Positions 5,452 through 6,075 of a stretch of 6,075 nucleotides of DNA are shown one piece after another (positions within the stretch are counted from its first letter, which is position 1; each line of letters starts with the position of its first letter). The stretch spans positions 1 to 6,075 of the forward strand of contig QAMX01000057.1 of NCBI GenBank assembly GCA_003149835.1, in the 5' to 3' direction. The stretch is from Clostridiales bacterium (GTDB taxonomy: Bacteria > Bacillota > Clostridia > Oscillospirales > QAMX01). The notes beneath the pieces were generated by a model. That model was not told the origin of the DNA and ran no database searches. It saw only the letters and a program-made list of their open reading frames with translations. The position numbers were made by a program, and so were the translations under genes.

Positions 5452-6075
5452 ATGTTCATGAAAAAAATACTCTTTGCCACCGATCTGGACGGCACGCTTT
5501 TAAACGACGGCGCGGCCGTCGCGCCCGAACACGCCGCGCAGCTCAACGACATGGTCGACGCGGGCTGTCTGTTTACCATCGCCTCGGCGCGTTCGCCCGT
5601 CAGCGCGCAGCTCGTGCTCGACGCGGCCGGCCTGCGGCTCTCCGCGCCGGCCGTCTGCCTCAACGGCTCGCTGCTCTGGGACATGCGCGCCGGCAGGCCG
5701 GTCAAGGGGTTTCCCATCGAGCGGCAGGCCGCCGGCGCGGTGCTCGCGCTGCTCCCCGGTTCGCCCGCCGCGGGCAAATTCTGCGTCCTCGACCAGAGCG
5801 GCGGGCGGCTCGTCACCTATTACCGCGACGACATAGAGATGCCCGATTGGTCGATGCGCTATCTGCGCTCGCTGGAAACGGAGAAAACGCCGGTTCTGCC
5901 GCTGAGCGCATACCGCGCCGCGGACTGCGGCGGGGCGATCGTCGGCTTTTCGTTTCACGACCACTACACGCGGCTGGACGATTTGCACGCGGCGCTTTTG
6001 CAGCTTGACGGCGTCAAAACCGTCTATTACGCCGACACCTACCGCGAGGGCTATAAGTTCCTCGAATGCGGCGCG
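5452..6075 (+). CDS. Cof-type HAD-IIB phosphatase, N-terminal part (right edge cut)
   Basis: The frame is open from ATG 5452 to the right edge, giving 208 residues. It belongs to the haloacid dehalogenase superfamily, Cof/YwpJ-like cap type IIB, soluble cytoplasmic enzymes that dephosphorylate small substrates such as sugar phosphates or nucleotides. Motif I is DLDGTLL, with nucleophile D11 and acid/base D13. Motif II is at S45 in TIASARS, where Ala stands in the place of the usual Gly. The segment PAVCLNGSLLWD (about 68-79) is typical of the core-to-cap transition, and the following residues form the cap. The motif III lysine and motif IV aspartates would lie beyond the edge; full length is usually about 260-290 residues. 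ATG 5452 is favoured over ATG 5458 because AAAGGA (5440-5445) is six bases upstream. The gene sits where Bacillus has walJ, after a possible weak terminator. The substrate cannot be told from the sequence. Confidence 0.88.
   Translation, partial: MFMKKILFATDLDGTLLNDGAAVAPEHAAQLNDMVDAGCLFTIASARSPVSAQLVLDAAGLRLSAPAVCLNGSLLWDMRAGRPVKGFPIERQAAGAVLALLPGSPAAGKFCVLDQSGGRLVTYYRDDIEMPDWSMRYLRSLETEKTPVLPLSAYRAADCGGAIVGFSFHDHYTRLDDLHAALLQLDGVKTVYYADTYREGYKFLECGA

Overview
The window is a strongly GC-rich stretch from a Firmicutes (Bacillota) chromosome. It holds the WalRK (YycFG) cell-wall two-component system with its two membrane regulators, all on the + strand: walR, walK, walH (yycH) and walI (yycI). 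walRK with walHI is a hallmark of low-GC Firmicutes. The GC-rich, Ala/Gly/Arg-rich coding style instead suggests a high-GC clostridial lineage, such as an Oscillospiraceae-like gut anaerobe. That placement is inferred from composition and gene content, not from a marker gene.

Layout: (1) 2-304, the last 100 codons of an unrecognised gene. (2) 305-492, a perfect 9-bp hairpin running into a T-rich island (likely a terminator), then the leader of walR. (3) walR 493-1194, response regulator. (4) walK 1282-3045, histidine kinase, with tandem GTG start candidates behind a purine-rich ribosome binding site. (5) walH 3137-4420 and (6) walI 4523-5350, each with one N-terminal membrane anchor and an extracytoplasmic domain. 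(7) 5452-6075, the start of a Cof-type HAD phosphatase cut by the right edge. In Bacillus the fifth gene of this cluster is walJ (yycJ, a metallo-beta-lactamase-fold protein); here the HAD gene takes that place.

How the genes work together: WalK senses an envelope signal and phosphorylates WalR, which in relatives controls peptidoglycan hydrolases and wall remodelling. WalH and WalI are single-pass membrane proteins that contact WalK and adjust its activity. The HAD enzyme has no established link to the pathway and may simply be a downstream gene.

The system is known. The less ordinary points are the GC-rich inverted repeats in the 87-102 bp gaps (a 10-bp stem looping out the walK stop codon, tandem perfect hairpins between walH and walI, competing stems ahead of the HAD gene), and a WalK PAS domain that keeps three of the four zinc ligands described in Staphylococcus aureus but has Tyr at the other. 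I found no RNA genes, mobile elements, CRISPR arrays or convincingly novel system.
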